Positions 25,956-35,477 of a DNA stretch of 64,000 bases are shown piece by piece (within the stretch, counting starts at the first letter, position 1; each line of letters begins with the position of its first letter). The translations under genes and the position numbers were made by a program. Below the pieces are notes generated by a model. That model had not been told where the DNA came from. It did no database searches and saw nothing but the letters and a program-made list of their open reading frames with translations. Source of the stretch: an uncultured Paracoccaceae bacterium (GTDB taxonomy: Bacteria > Pseudomonadota > Alphaproteobacteria > Rhodobacterales > Rhodobacteraceae); assembly GCA_947489445.1 (NCBI GenBank), contig CANLDN010000004.1:124001-188000 (forward strand), in the 5' to 3' direction.

Positions 25956-28580
25956 ATGCCAAAGAAAATGCTAATCGATGCCACACACGCGGAAGAAACC
26001 CGCGTTGTTGTGGTCGACGGGAACAAAGTCGAAGAATTTGATTTTGAAAGCCAGTTCAAGCGTCAGCTTGCCGGCAACATATACCTTGCCAAGGTCACGC
26101 GCGTAGAGCCGTCGCTGCAGGCAGCCTTTGTGGATTATGGCGGAAATCGCCACGGTTTCCTCGCTTTCTCGGAGATTCATCCGGATTATTATCAGATCCC
26201 GGTCGCGGATCGCGAGGCGCTGATCGCTGAAGAAAAAGCCTATACTGAAAGCCTCAAGGCACAGGACGACGAAGAGGAAAAGCCCAAACCAAAACGTCGC
26301 CGCAGTCGCGCCAAGCCGAAGGCCGCCGCCGTAGAGGGCGAAGATGCCGTTGTCACAGCCGAGGCCGAGACGCCCGAGGAAGAGACCTCTGGCGATATCG
26401 CCGGCATGGAAACGATTGATCTTGATGATGCTGAAGAGGGCAATTCGCCCATGATGCTGGTGGGCGAGACGCCGGTGGAGACGCCAGCGGCAGGCGAAGA
26501 CGATGACGATGGCGATGACGACCAGCCCGCAGTTGATGCTGGTGAAAAAGACGATAGCATCGAAAGTGTCGCCGAAGAAGACGACACCGAAGATGTGCGT
26601 CCTGTCCGCAAACCGCGTCCCAAGCGGTATAAAATTCAGGAAGTCGTAAAGGTACGCCAGATTCTGTTGATCCAGGTGGTCAAGGAAGAGCGTGGCAACA
26701 AAGGTGCGGCACTGACAACTTATCTGTCACTCGCTGGTCGCTATTGTGTGTTGATGCCTAACACCGCCCGCGGTGGCGGTATCAGCCGCAAGATTACCAA
26801 TGCCCCTGATCGCAAGAAGCTGAAAGAAATCGCAAGTTCGATGACGGTGCCCGATGGTGCAGGCCTGATTATCCGCACGGCAGGGTCACAGCGCACCAAG
26901 GCGGAAATCAAGCGTGATTATGAATACCTGCAGCGTATGTGGGAGCAGATCAGGGCGTTGACGCTCAAATCGATTGCCCCTGCGAAAATCTATGAAGAAG
27001 GTGACCTGATCAAACGATCGATCCGCGACCTCTATTCCAAGGATATCGACGAGGTGATTGTCGCGGGCGAGGGCGGTTATCGCACCGCCAAGGACTTCAT
27101 GAAGATGATCATGCCGTCCCACGCCAAGAACGTGAAATACTACGCCGAGCAACTGCCGCTTTATGCGCGCTATCAGGTGGAAGGCTACCTTGACGGTATG
27201 TTCAATCCGAGCGTGCAACTGCCGTCGGGTGGTTACATCGTTATCGGGATCACGGAGGCGCTGGTTGCCATCGACGTGAACTCTGGTCGGGCCACCAAGG
27301 AAGGTTCAATCGAGCAGACGGCGCTGAAAACGAACCTGGAGGCCGCGGATGAGGTGGCGCGTCAGTTGCGTTTGCGCGACTTGGCCGGACTGATCGTGAT
27401 CGACTTCATCGATATGGACGAGCGCAAGAATAACACCGCCGTCGAAAAACGGTTCAAGGACAAGTTGAAAACGGACCGTGCCCGCATTCAAGTGGGTCGG
27501 ATTTCCGGCTTTGGCTTGATGGAGATGTCACGTCAGCGCCTGCGCCCCGGTATGTTGGAAGCGACCACGCAGATGTGCTCGCACTGCCACGGGACCGGTT
27601 TGTTGCGCTCTGATGACAACGTGGCCCTGTCCATTCTTCGTGCCCTTGAAGAAGAAGGTGTGCGCGGTCGCAGCAAGGAGGTGTTGATCCGTGCTCCGAT
27701 TTCGATTGCCAACTTCCTGATGAATGGCAAGCGCGAGCATATCGCCGATATCGAGGCGCGCTACGGCATGTCAGTGCGTATTGAATGCGATCCGACACTC
27801 GTATCGCCTGATTTTGCGGTTGAAAAGTTCAAGACGGCGACCCGCGTTGTGCCCGATGCGTCCCCCGTGGTGACATCCACCGTCATTATGGATGAAGACG
27901 ATGACGACGTTATCGTTGAGACACCCGATGAGGAAGAAGTGCAAACCGAAGCTGCGAATGGCGACGGCGAGGATCGGCCAAAGCGCAAGCGCCGTCGTCG
28001 GCGTCGGCGCCGGGGCGGCGGTAATAATGGCGAGAACCAGCAGCAGGCTGACGGTGCCGAGGCGTCACAGGAAGAACCTGTCGCTGAGGCTGCGCCGGCT
28101 GACCCGGTCGTGGCCGAGGATGCGCCAACGCCAGAGCCCGAAGAAAAGCCCAAGCGCACGCGCACCCGCCGCAAGAAGGTGGAGGAGCCTGTGGTAGAGG
28201 CACCCGCTGAGGCGGAGCCTGTCGCTGCTGAGCCTGAGGCGGCAGAGGAAAAGCCTGCACCGAAGAAGCGCACGCGCACCCGCAAGAAGGTAGAACCGAA
28301 GACGGATGAGCCAGCTGCGGATGCCACAAGTGAAGCGCCCGGGTCTGATACGCCAGCGCCTGAGGAAAAGCCAAAGCCGAAACGCCGGAGCCGGGCAAAG
28401 CCAAAGGTCGTCGCTGAAGACGAGGCAGGGGTCGCAGCCAAACCGGAAGAACCCAAGCCTGAACCCGTCAAGGAACCTGCGGTGGTCGAAGCTGCCCCTG
28501 AACCCGTGCCGGAACCGGAAAAAGCACAGGAAGAACCCGCAAAGCCAAAGCGCAAAGGCTGGTGGTCGCTTGGTCGCTAA
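25956..28580 (+). CDS. rne: Ribonuclease E
   Basis: Endoribonuclease of the RNA degradosome, 874 residues from the ATG at 25956 (upstream GTG and ATG codons are less family-like). The S1 domain starts near residue 36 (GNIYLAKVTRVEPSLQAAFV) and is split by a ~130-residue acidic/basic insertion, usual for alphaproteobacteria. The catalytic domain has AIDVNSGRATKEGS and LIVIDFIDMDE with the metal-binding aspartates; the zinc-link cysteines are in CSHCHGTG. The C-terminal ~260 residues are disordered, with Arg/Lys blocks (PKRKRRRRRRRR) and Pro-Glu-Ala repeats for RNA and partner binding. Confidence 0.97.
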   Translation: MPKKMLIDATHAEETRVVVVDGNKVEEFDFESQFKRQLAGNIYLAKVTRVEPSLQAAFVDYGGNRHGFLAFSEIHPDYYQIPVADREALIAEEKAYTESLKAQDDEEEKPKPKRRRSRAKPKAAAVEGEDAVVTAEAETPEEETSGDIAGMETIDLDDAEEGNSPMMLVGETPVETPAAGEDDDDGDDDQPAVDAGEKDDSIESVAEEDDTEDVRPVRKPRPKRYKIQEVVKVRQILLIQVVKEERGNKGAALTTYLSLAGRYCVLMPNTARGGGISRKITNAPDRKKLKEIASSMTVPDGAGLIIRTAGSQRTKAEIKRDYEYLQRMWEQIRALTLKSIAPAKIYEEGDLIKRSIRDLYSKDIDEVIVAGEGGYRTAKDFMKMIMPSHAKNVKYYAEQLPLYARYQVEGYLDGMFNPSVQLPSGGYIVIGITEALVAIDVNSGRATKEGSIEQTALKTNLEAADEVARQLRLRDLAGLIVIDFIDMDERKNNTAVEKRFKDKLKTDRARIQVGRISGFGLMEMSRQRLRPGMLEATTQMCSHCHGTGLLRSDDNVALSILRALEEEGVRGRSKEVLIRAPISIANFLMNGKREHIADIEARYGMSVRIECDPTLVSPDFAVEKFKTATRVVPDASPVVTSTVIMDEDDDDVIVETPDEEEVQTEAANGDGEDRPKRKRRRRRRRRGGGNNGENQQQADGAEASQEEPVAEAAPADPVVAEDAPTPEPEEKPKRTRTRRKKVEEPVVEAPAEAEPVAAEPEAAEEKPAPKKRTRTRKKVEPKTDEPAADATSEAPGSDTPAPEEKPKPKRRSRAKPKVVAEDEAGVAAKPEEPKPEPVKEPAVVEAAPEPVPEPEKAQEEPAKPKRKGWWSLGR

Positions 28581-28634
28581 AGGTCGGTTCTGATCGGCGT
28601 GACGCCTTGGTCAAATACGAATCTGAAAACGATG

Positions 28635-28664
28635 AAACGCTACCCAAAGGGCAGCGTTTTGCTT
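28635..28664 (+). terminator. Probable rne terminator
   Basis: AAACGCTACCC pairs with GGGCAGCGTTT with one mismatch around a 4-base loop and leads into TTTTGCTTTCGTTT. It lies 55 bases after the rne stop. Confidence 0.75.
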
Positions 28665-28712
28665 TCGTTTGCGGCGTTAGGCATATGTGATGCGTCAAGC
28701 TCGCGACGTCAC

Positions 28713-29414
28713 TTATTCACTGTACCAGACGCGCAGTGGACCAACGGGTTCGTGCCCGGCATTGCATAATGCGACGAGATTGTCGCCCCGCGCGTACCCG
28801 ACAATTGGCATGGATGGATCAAGATGCGCGACGGACGCTGTGGCCTCTTCAAAACCGGCTTGCGTGGCGTCACGATGAAAGATGTTCGATAAGCCCACGC
28901 AATAGGTCGATCGGTTCGCAATACATCCCGCCACCACCATATCTTCTAACCATTTTGCAAAAAACACGATGTCGTCGCGCCCCAATAGCGCGTCGGGGAA
29001 CATCAGTTGACTGGTGGGAGAGCCCGTGTCCTTCCAAGCTTGTTCCCATGCGCGCAATTGCGCGGGTGTCTGGATCATTTGCCATGGGGATGGGCTGGCC
29101 ACACCGCTCGCGGCCCTCCAAACCCAGTGCGCATCAAACATTGGTTCAAGGTGCGCAGATGTCAGGTCAAGCTGGTTAAAACTGTCTTTCAGGCCAATAG
29201 GCCCGTCGAAATGTTGGGTGAGTTGGCTAAATTCCTGCATCAAGATCGCGTCTGATACTCGGTCAAGGATCGTCATCTGGCTATAATAGGGCGGGGGTTG
29301 ATCAACGGCGATAAAAGCGTGATCCTTGCGGATGTAACGCCGCCCATGGGCCGCAAACATGATCTGATAAAGGTCTGCATTGTTATTGGCCGCGATGACC
29401 GCGCGGTCTGTCAT
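28713..29414 (-). CDS. Uncharacterised protein, possibly GNAT-fold
   Basis: The 233-residue soluble protein has no signal peptide or membrane helix. The closing stretch PIVGYARGDNLVALCNAGHE followed by GPLRVWYS resembles the last strands of some GNAT acetyltransferases, but I see no clear acetyl-CoA loop, so the assignment is weak. It shares one base with the end of the upstream TusA-like gene and is probably co-transcribed with it. The gene converges on rne. Confidence 0.65.
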   Translation of the reverse strand: MTDRAVIAANNNADLYQIMFAAHGRRYIRKDHAFIAVDQPPPYYSQMTILDRVSDAILMQEFSQLTQHFDGPIGLKDSFNQLDLTSAHLEPMFDAHWVWRAASGVASPSPWQMIQTPAQLRAWEQAWKDTGSPTSQLMFPDALLGRDDIVFFAKWLEDMVVAGCIANRSTYCVGLSNIFHRDATQAGFEEATASVAHLDPSMPIVGYARGDNLVALCNAGHEPVGPLRVWYSE

Positions 29415-29641
29415 CAGGCTTTGCGGATCAGGTAGATTTGGCCACCATCGCCATCAGACATGTCGATCAGGGCGTGTCCGGCTTCTGCGCAGAAATGCGG
29501 CACATCAACGATGGCAGCCGGATCATCTGCGATCACGCGCAAGATCTGACCGGATGCCAGTGCTTGCAATCGTTTGCGGGCTTTGAGAACGGGCAGGGGG
29601 CACAGCAGCCCCTTGGCATCAAGGTCGGCATCATATGTCAT
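29414..29641 (-). CDS. TusA-like sulfurtransferase
   Basis: The 75-residue protein contains the family motif GLLCPLPVLKARK with the active Cys at residue 14 and the C-terminal HALIDMSDGDGG. TusA-type proteins relay persulfide sulfur, for example in tRNA thiolation or sulfur trafficking. The frame is open upstream to 29791, but that part is not TusA-like, so the ATG at 29641 is taken, although it lacks a strong ribosome site. It is divergent from ccdA. Confidence 0.88.
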   Translation of the reverse strand: MTYDADLDAKGLLCPLPVLKARKRLQALASGQILRVIADDPAAIVDVPHFCAEAGHALIDMSDGDGGQIYLIRKA

Positions 29642-29744
29642 GACAGGGAGGTAGGCGCGATGTTTCAACTTGTCCACCAACTTGTGAGCCAAAGTAGCGT
29701 GACCTGTGTGGATAGCTGTCATAGGTAGGTCCAAAGGACGTTGA

Positions 29745-30500
29745 ATGTTTGAAACAAGCCTGATCTTGGATGCTGCCCTTTTGCCCGCCATGCTTGTTGC
29801 ATTGTTCGGCGGGCTTTTGTCATTCCTAAGCCCCTGTGTGTTGCCCGTGGTTCCACCATACTTGGCCTATATGGGCGGTGTGTCTGTGTCCGAGATGGAA
29901 GAAACCCGCCAGGCCCGCCGTCGCGTGTTTCTGGCGGCGGTGTTCTTTGTTTTGGGTCTATCGACCGTCTTTATCCTGCTTGGAATGGCGTTTTCCACGA
30001 TGGGCCGCGCGTTGTTGCAGGTACAGGATTGGTTCATCATCATCGCCGGGATTGTGGTGATGATCCTTGGTGCGCATTTCATCGGTGTGTTTCGGTTCAA
30101 GTTTCTGGACCGTGAGATGCGGATGGAAGCAGGCGATCGGGGCGGGTCAGCCTTTGGGGCTTATATCCTGGGGCTTGCCTTTGCTTTCGGCTGGACGCCC
30201 TGCCTTGGCCCGATTCTGGGTATGATCCTGACACTGGCCGCAACCGAAGGCGAGGTCATGCGCGGTTCGGTTCTGTTGGGGGTCTATGCTTTGGGGCTGG
30301 GTATCCCGTTTCTATTGGTGGCCGCCTTTTTTCCACGCCTGAAGACGGCGATGGCCTGGATGAAGCGCAACATGGACCGTATCGAACGCATATCGGGGTT
30401 GTTGCTTTGGACTGTTGGTCTGATGATGCTGACCGGTCAGTTCACCGCGTTCAGCTGGTGGCTGCTTGAGCGGTTTCCCGCCCTCGCTAACCTCGGCTAA
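29745..30500 (+). CDS. ccdA: Cytochrome c biogenesis protein CcdA (thiol-disulfide carrier)
   Basis: An integral membrane protein with six hydrophobic helices in 251 residues. The two redox cysteines are in FLSPCVLPVVPPY in helix 1 and GWTPCLGPILG in helix 4. CcdA/DsbD-type proteins carry electrons from cytosolic thioredoxin to periplasmic thioredoxin-like proteins, keeping haem-binding cysteines of apocytochrome c reduced. Confidence 0.94.
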   Translation: MFETSLILDAALLPAMLVALFGGLLSFLSPCVLPVVPPYLAYMGGVSVSEMEETRQARRRVFLAAVFFVLGLSTVFILLGMAFSTMGRALLQVQDWFIIIAGIVVMILGAHFIGVFRFKFLDREMRMEAGDRGGSAFGAYILGLAFAFGWTPCLGPILGMILTLAATEGEVMRGSVLLGVYALGLGIPFLLVAAFFPRLKTAMAWMKRNMDRIERISGLLLWTVGLMMLTGQFTAFSWWLLERFPALANLG

Positions 30501-30562
30501 AGGCTTATGTTTCTATAAAAAATCGGGTAATCTGCCAGCAGGGACGAAGGCAAGGTGAAACG

Positions 30563-31837
30563 ATGAGCGATGAGACGACGCGGGTCAAGCGGCGCAGGGT
30601 GTTTCATATCCCTGGCTACGATCCCATGCCCCCCCGCCGGTATCGCGAGCTGTATCGCACCGAAGGCGCCGCACAAGCCAAGATAAGCGGTTATGACATC
30701 GACGTGCGTGCCAAAGCATCAGAAGAGACGTTCAGTTGGACCGTGAACGCAAACATTGATCATTACGATGTAGCGGCCCGTATTGATGTACTGGTCTGGT
30801 CGGACATCGTGCGGGACAGCATGGCGCAGTCGATACCGGCCACCTATCTGCAACTGTTTCAAACCTCTTGGACCTATATCACCACCGGCACGCTGCGGCG
30901 TCTGTTCTGGATGCGCAAAGGACCCGTGATTGCGGCCCTGTATCCGATTGGCATGTTACTGTTGCAGCTTTTTGTGGCTCTGTGGCTAGGTGGTTTTCTT
31001 GGTGGCCTTGTCGAAGCCGGTATCTTGTGGCTGCTGACGCTCGCGGGCCTAACAGAGGGCGCGGTTCTGACACTCACAGGCTGGGTGGCTGCATTGCTCA
31101 AATATGCGGTCTGGGCTGTGGTGGCTTTTGTCGTGTTACGGTGGTTCAAGGCCCAGGATCATCGTTTGTTTGCGTATTATCTGATGCATGATTATGCGTT
31201 TTCCGCCCGGTTGCGGGGAGCCAACCCCCCCGCGCTTGAAGAGCGGATGAAAGCCTTTGCGAACACAATCGCGGATGCGTTTTCAGGCAATGTGGACGAA
31301 GTTCTGGTTGTAGGACATTCATCAGGCGCGCATATCGCAATTTCTGTCCTAGCGGATTTGATCCGCGACGGTCGCGTACCTGCCGATGGACCAAAGCTTG
31401 CGTTCTTATCGTTGGGGCAGGTGGTGCCCATGGTGTCATTCCTGCCTCGCGCCCGCCGGTTGCGCAGTGATTTGGCGTTTCTGGCCACGCAAGACGCGCT
31501 GACCTGGATTGATGTCTCCGCCCCCGGCGATGGCTGTTCGTTTGCCTTATGTGATCCGGTTGCGGTGACGGGTGTAACGCCACCGGGTAAGCGCTGGCCT
31601 TTGGTGCTGTCTGCGGCCTTTACCCAGACCTTGTCGGATGAGACCTTCAAATCGCTGCGTTGGCGGTTCTTCCGCCTGCATTTCCAATATCTTTGTGCAT
31701 TCGATCGCCCCAAGGATTACGACTATTTCCAGATTACGGCTGGCCCCGTTTTGCTGGCGGACCGATATCGGGGACGCCAGCCGTCAAAATCACGGATTGA
31801 CGTGCCCGTATCGAAATACACCTCGCGTGAACCTTGA
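30563..31837 (+). CDS. Membrane protein with alpha/beta-hydrolase-like domain
   Basis: The protein has 424 residues. The N-terminus (HIPGYDPMPPRRYRELYRTE) is polar. Two or three hydrophobic helices follow at about residues 120-195. A soluble part then carries GHSSGAH, the G-x-S-x-G nucleophile elbow of lipases and esterases. Catalytic Asp and His cannot be assigned securely. The stop overlaps the TTG start of a P450 gene by four bases, which suggests joint action on a lipid or other hydrophobic substrate (inference). An AAGGCAAGG-type ribosome site precedes the ATG. Confidence 0.75.
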   Translation: MSDETTRVKRRRVFHIPGYDPMPPRRYRELYRTEGAAQAKISGYDIDVRAKASEETFSWTVNANIDHYDVAARIDVLVWSDIVRDSMAQSIPATYLQLFQTSWTYITTGTLRRLFWMRKGPVIAALYPIGMLLLQLFVALWLGGFLGGLVEAGILWLLTLAGLTEGAVLTLTGWVAALLKYAVWAVVAFVVLRWFKAQDHRLFAYYLMHDYAFSARLRGANPPALEERMKAFANTIADAFSGNVDEVLVVGHSSGAHIAISVLADLIRDGRVPADGPKLAFLSLGQVVPMVSFLPRARRLRSDLAFLATQDALTWIDVSAPGDGCSFALCDPVAVTGVTPPGKRWPLVLSAAFTQTLSDETFKSLRWRFFRLHFQYLCAFDRPKDYDYFQITAGPVLLADRYRGRQPSKSRIDVPVSKYTSREP

Positions 31838-33198
31838 CCCAGAACCATCCCCCCAAGCCAGTGGCGCGACCCGACAAAGTATCGCTGTGGCGTCACTTGC
31901 GACTGTTCAGGCAAGATATTCTGTCCGCGCAACCTGCCAAGCTGTACCGGGCGTGGATGGCCGAGTTCCGAACGCCGTTTTTTCGCAGCTATCTGGTGAA
32001 TGATCCTGCATTGGTGCGGACCGTCTTGAACGATCGATCAGAGGACTTCCCGAAGTCAGACCGGATTGGCGCGGGTTTGCGCCCGCTCTTGGGTGAGAGC
32101 GTGTTTCTGACCAATGGCGATACGTGGAGGCGGCAGCGCCGTATCATTGATCCAGCGTTCGAAGGGGGGCGTCTGCGTGATACGTTTCCCGGGATCATGG
32201 CAGCCGGGCAGGCCGCTATCGGCAGGATGGCAGCGCAGGCCGACGGGCAGCCGCAAGAGGTGGAGGCGCTGACAAGCCATGTGGCTGCTGATGTGATCTT
32301 TCGCACGTTATTTTCAATCCCGATTGAGGATGAAACCGCGCAAAAGGTGTTTCATGCGTTTCGCGATTATCAGCGCTCGCAACCGATCCTCAATCTGGCC
32401 GCCTTTGTGCCCGGACCACGATGGATGCCGCGGTTTTTCCGTCGCGGGACAGTGGCACATGCCAGGACCATCCGTCGTTTAATCACGCAATTAACCCAAG
32501 ACCGGTTAGACATGATCGCGGCGGGGACAGCGCCCGACGATTTGGCGACAAAGATCATGACGACCGCGGACCCCGAAACCGGCGCCACATTCACCCGCGA
32601 TGAAATGGCCGATCAGGTTGCGATCTTTTTTCTGGCAGGGCATGAGACAAGCGGATCAGCCTTGGCCTGGGCCTTGTATCTGTTGGCATTGTATCCGGAC
32701 TGGCAAGACAAACTGGCGGTTGAGGCACAGGAGTTCAGCGGTGATTTTGCGGATTTATCAAAGCTGAAGCAAACCCGGGATGTGTTTCGCGAGGTGTTGC
32801 GACTGTATCCGCCCGTGCCGATGATGGTGCGTGAAACAACGCAGCCAGAACATTTTCGCAAGCGTGATGTGCCGGTTGGATCTCAGGTCGTGTTGTCGCC
32901 CTGGCATTTGCATCGGCAGAACCGATTATGGGAAAGGCCGGATGCGTTTGATCCTGCGCGCTGGACGACACAGAACGGCAAACAATGTGCGCGCGACGCC
33001 TATATGCCATTTTCAAGTGGCCCGCGCGTGTGCACGGGCGCAGGTTTTGCGATGATTGAAGGTGTCGTTTTGCTGGCAGTGCTTGTAAAGGCCTACCGGT
33101 TTTCGATTGTTGCCGAAAACGAACCTGTTCCCGTCGCACATCTTACTGTTCGCGCCAAGAACGGGATTTGGCTGCGATTCGCGCCGCGTTTGCCATAA
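31834..33198 (+). CDS. Cytochrome P450
   Basis: The 454-residue protein shows all P450 landmarks: I-helix AGHETSGSA, K-helix EVLRLYPPVP with the ExxR, the PERF-like region DAFDPARW, and the haem loop FSSGPRVCTGAGFA with the axial Cys. The start is an unusual TTG at 31834 that overlaps the previous stop (TTGA); the next in-frame Met is about 40 codons in, which would lose conserved N-terminal sequence. No signal peptide is seen. No ferredoxin or reductase gene is adjacent. Substrate unknown. Confidence 0.93.
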   Translation: MTQNHPPKPVARPDKVSLWRHLRLFRQDILSAQPAKLYRAWMAEFRTPFFRSYLVNDPALVRTVLNDRSEDFPKSDRIGAGLRPLLGESVFLTNGDTWRRQRRIIDPAFEGGRLRDTFPGIMAAGQAAIGRMAAQADGQPQEVEALTSHVAADVIFRTLFSIPIEDETAQKVFHAFRDYQRSQPILNLAAFVPGPRWMPRFFRRGTVAHARTIRRLITQLTQDRLDMIAAGTAPDDLATKIMTTADPETGATFTRDEMADQVAIFFLAGHETSGSALAWALYLLALYPDWQDKLAVEAQEFSGDFADLSKLKQTRDVFREVLRLYPPVPMMVRETTQPEHFRKRDVPVGSQVVLSPWHLHRQNRLWERPDAFDPARWTTQNGKQCARDAYMPFSSGPRVCTGAGFAMIEGVVLLAVLVKAYRFSIVAENEPVPVAHLTVRAKNGIWLRFAPRLP

Positions 33199-33388
33199 TT
33201 GGTTTCCACGACGCGAATAAAGCCGCCGCTTTGCGTGTTTTTGACGCAAGTTACGAAACGTCAGTTGGCATGTTTTGGTAAGTGCTGAGCGGAGAAGCGC
33301 CGAGCTAAGTGCCCGAAATACAAGGTTTGTAGACACTTAGCCCACAACATGGCTTTGTATACATATCAAAATAGTGAGATGCGTCGCC

Positions 33389-33418
33389 TTGTTTATGCCT
33401 CAAATGGGCTAATTATAA
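33389..33418 (+). promoter_or_regulatory. Possible sigma-70 promoter
   Basis: TTGTTT (33389-33394) and an A/T-rich -10 (ATTATA, 33412-33417) with a 17-base spacer lie about 37 bases before the ATG at 33454. The preceding region from 33199 shows no gene. Confidence 0.35.
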
Positions 33419-33453
33419 GAAGCAGGATGCACTTAGGTTTATCGGGGGATAAC

Positions 33454-33699
33454 ATGACAATTGCTCTACCAGGTTCTTCCAAGTTTGGCCTGTTCGGCCG
33501 TAAGCGTCGGGACACGCAGAAAGAAGCCACGATCAAGACCCAAAAGCCGCTTAGACGTGAAGAGGTTGCGAAGTTGTTCACGCAGGATATGCGCGCAGCC
33601 GCGGCAAAAAATGCCAAACCTGCCAAGTTGAATGATGGTGAAAAACAGGATCGCGATCGGCTTTCCAGCCTGCGCGGTGCGCTTTATTCCAAAGACTGA
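33454..33699 (+). CDS. Small basic uncharacterised protein
   Basis: The 81-residue soluble protein starts at the ATG at 33454 behind a GGGGGA ribosome site; the frame is open from 33349 but the extension has no such site. It is rich in Lys, Arg and Ala (FGLFGRKRRDTQKEA, LRREEVAKLFTQDMRAAA). No family is recognised. Its 3' end overlaps the convergent RHH gene by 16 bases, in the tail region of both. A 16-bp perfect palindrome (33701-33716) follows the stop. Confidence 0.6.
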   Translation: MTIALPGSSKFGLFGRKRRDTQKEATIKTQKPLRREEVAKLFTQDMRAAAAKNAKPAKLNDGEKQDRDRLSSLRGALYSKD

Positions 33700-33920
33700 T
33701 CGCGCGATATCGCGCGCTCAAACACGTAGACCCGCAAGGCCGATGCGAGACCGATGTCTCCTCGGCCTTCGTCTATTTCGGCGGCAAGCCCATTGATTGT
33801 TTTGCCATCCTGATCCGCAATTTTGCGGAACGCATCCCAGAAGATATCCTCAAGTGATACAGACGTCCGGTGCCCGCGCAGGGTCAGTGACCTTTTGACG
33901 GGCCGCCGGTGATCACTCAT
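33684..33920 (-). CDS. Ribbon-helix-helix domain protein
   Basis: 78 residues from the ATG at 33920 (another ATG one codon earlier and a TTG two codons earlier are alternatives). The sequence RSLTLRGHRTSVSLEDIFWD then AFRKIADQDGKTINGLAAEI fits the RHH_4 DNA-binding fold found in Rhodobacteraceae downstream of fumC. It overlaps the DUF4169 gene by 8 bases and is the last gene of the fumC run. Targets are unknown. Confidence 0.85.
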   Translation of the reverse strand: MSDHRRPVKRSLTLRGHRTSVSLEDIFWDAFRKIADQDGKTINGLAAEIDEGRGDIGLASALRVYVFERAISRDQSLE

Positions 33921-34089
33921 CATCAAACTTCAGCTGCGATAGCCTGTCACTGGTTTGTTGTTCGCGCGCGGCGTCCAGAAGCCGTTCGGCCTTGGTGCGC
34001 CCAAAGCGGACCGCGTTCTGGTCCGCCTTGGCCTTTGCCTCGGCGCGTGTTTTGGCCTTGCGCGCATGATTGAGGTTGATGGGCTTCAT
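33913..34089 (-). CDS. DUF4169 small protein
   Basis: A 58-residue gene read directly from the sequence: [20 protein letters not shown] then [20 protein letters not shown], ending LKFDDE. It is highly basic and helical, matching DUF4169. The ATG overlaps the fumC stop by two bases (ATGA) and the stop lies inside the RHH gene, so fumC, DUF4169 and RHH form a tightly coupled operon. Function unknown. Confidence 0.85.
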   Translation of the reverse strand: MKPINLNHARKAKTRAEAKAKADQNAVRFGRTKAERLLDAAREQQTSDRLSQLKFDDE

Positions 34090-35477
34090 TTGGGGCCGAT
34101 CATGTCTTCGGGCCGCACGACCTTGTCGAATGTTTCGGCATCCACGAAACCAAGGTTGATCGCCTCTTCCTTCAGTGTGGTGCCGTTCTTATGCGCCGTC
34201 TTGGCAACGGTCGTGGCGTTGTCGTAGCCGATGGTCGGCGCGAGCGCTGTGACCAACATCAGGCTTTCACGCATCAGTTTTTCGATCCGCGTCTTGTCAG
34301 CCTTGATCCCGGTCACGCAGTTATCGGTGAATGCGCTGGCCGCATCGCCCAAAAGCTGCATGGATTGCAACACGTTATAGGCCATCATTGGTTTCATGAC
34401 GTTCAGTTCGAAATGCCCTTGAGAGCCAGCAAAGCCTACGGCTGCGTCGTTGCCCATGACATGGGCGCAGACCTGTGTCAGCGCCTCGACCTGCGTCGGG
34501 TTCACCTTGCCGGGCATGATGGAGGAGCCGGGTTCGTTTTCGGGCAGCATCAGTTCGCCCAGACCGCAACGGGGGCCAGAGCCGAGCATGCGGATGTCGG
34601 CTGCGATCTTATAGAGGCTTGCCGCGACGGTTTTGAGCGAGCCGGACATTTGCACCAGCGCATCATGGGCTGCAAGTGCTTCGAATTTATTGGGCGCGGT
34701 GACGAAGGGTAGGCCAGTGATTTCGGCCATATGGCTTGCCACTGTTTCGCCCCAGCCCTTGGGCGTGTTCAGCCCGGTGCCGACAGCGGTGCCGCCTTGG
34801 GCCAATTCATAGATTTGGGGCAAGGTGGCCACGATGCGGTTGATCCCCATCATGACCATGTGGTGGTAGCCAGAAAACTCCTGACCCAGCGTCAGGGGTG
34901 TCGCGTCCATTGTGTGGGTGCGTCCGATTTTGATAATATCGTCAAACTCTTCCTGCTTGGCCTTCAGCGCGGCCAACAGTTTTTCCAGACCCGGCAGCAA
35001 CACGTCGCGCGCGGTCGTGGCAACGGCGATATGCATGGCCGTCGGGAATGTGTCGTTTGAGGATTGACCCATATTACAATGGTCATTGGGATGGACGGGG
35101 TCCTTGGAGCCGATGGTGCCGCCCAGCATTTCGATGGCGCGGTTACTGATGACTTCGTTGGCGTTCATGTTGGATTGGGTGCCGGACCCGGTCTGCCAGA
35201 CCACCAGCGGGAAGTGGTCGTCGAGCTTGCCTGCCACGACTTCGGCAGCGGCGGCGATGATCGCATCGGCCTTTTCGGCGTCCAGCTTGCCGCGGTCCTT
35301 GTTGGCCATCGCGCAGGCCTGTTTGATGACGCCAAGCGCGCGGACAATGGCCACGGGCTGTTTTTCCCAGCCGATGGGGAAGTTCATGATCGAGCGTTGT
35401 GTTTGCGCGCCCCAATAGCGGTCCGCGGGGACCTCAAGCGGGCCAAAGCTGTCGGTTTCGGTGCGTGTGTCGGTCAT
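34086..35477 (-). CDS. fumC: Fumarate hydratase class II
   Basis: Oxygen-stable TCA-cycle fumarase of 463 residues. The family signature [13 protein letters not shown] carries the catalytic Ser loop. Others are [36 protein letters not shown], and [19 protein letters not shown] with the catalytic His. A GAGGGA ribosome site precedes the ATG. It heads the operon with DUF4169 and RHH genes. Confidence 0.97.
   Translation of the reverse strand: MTDTRTETDSFGPLEVPADRYWGAQTQRSIMNFPIGWEKQPVAIVRALGVIKQACAMANKDRGKLDAEKADAIIAAAAEVVAGKLDDHFPLVVWQTGSGTQSNMNANEVISNRAIEMLGGTIGSKDPVHPNDHCNMGQSSNDTFPTAMHIAVATTARDVLLPGLEKLLAALKAKQEEFDDIIKIGRTHTMDATPLTLGQEFSGYHHMVMMGINRIVATLPQIYELAQGGTAVGTGLNTPKGWGETVASHMAEITGLPFVTAPNKFEALAAHDALVQMSGSLKTVAASLYKIAADIRMLGSGPRCGLGELMLPENEPGSSIMPGKVNPTQVEALTQVCAHVMGNDAAVGFAGSQGHFELNVMKPMMAYNVLQSMQLLGDAASAFTDNCVTGIKADKTRIEKLMRESLMLVTALAPTIGYDNATTVAKTAHKNGTTLKEEAINLGFVDAETFDKVVRPEDMIGPK

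Noticed and set aside
27761..28555. Ser/Gly/Ala-rich 264-codon minus-strand frame opposite the rne tail
   Set aside because: It arises from the reversed Pro-Glu-Lys-Ala repeats of the RNase E C-terminus.
27960..28560. Repeated blocks in the rne tail considered as a CRISPR or tandem repeat
   Set aside because: They encode degenerate Lys/Arg and Pro/Glu blocks of unequal length, with no constant repeat and no spacers.
33199..33453. Gene before 33454 (open frame from 33349)
   Set aside because: No ribosome site and no family character; the good ribosome site sits before 33454.
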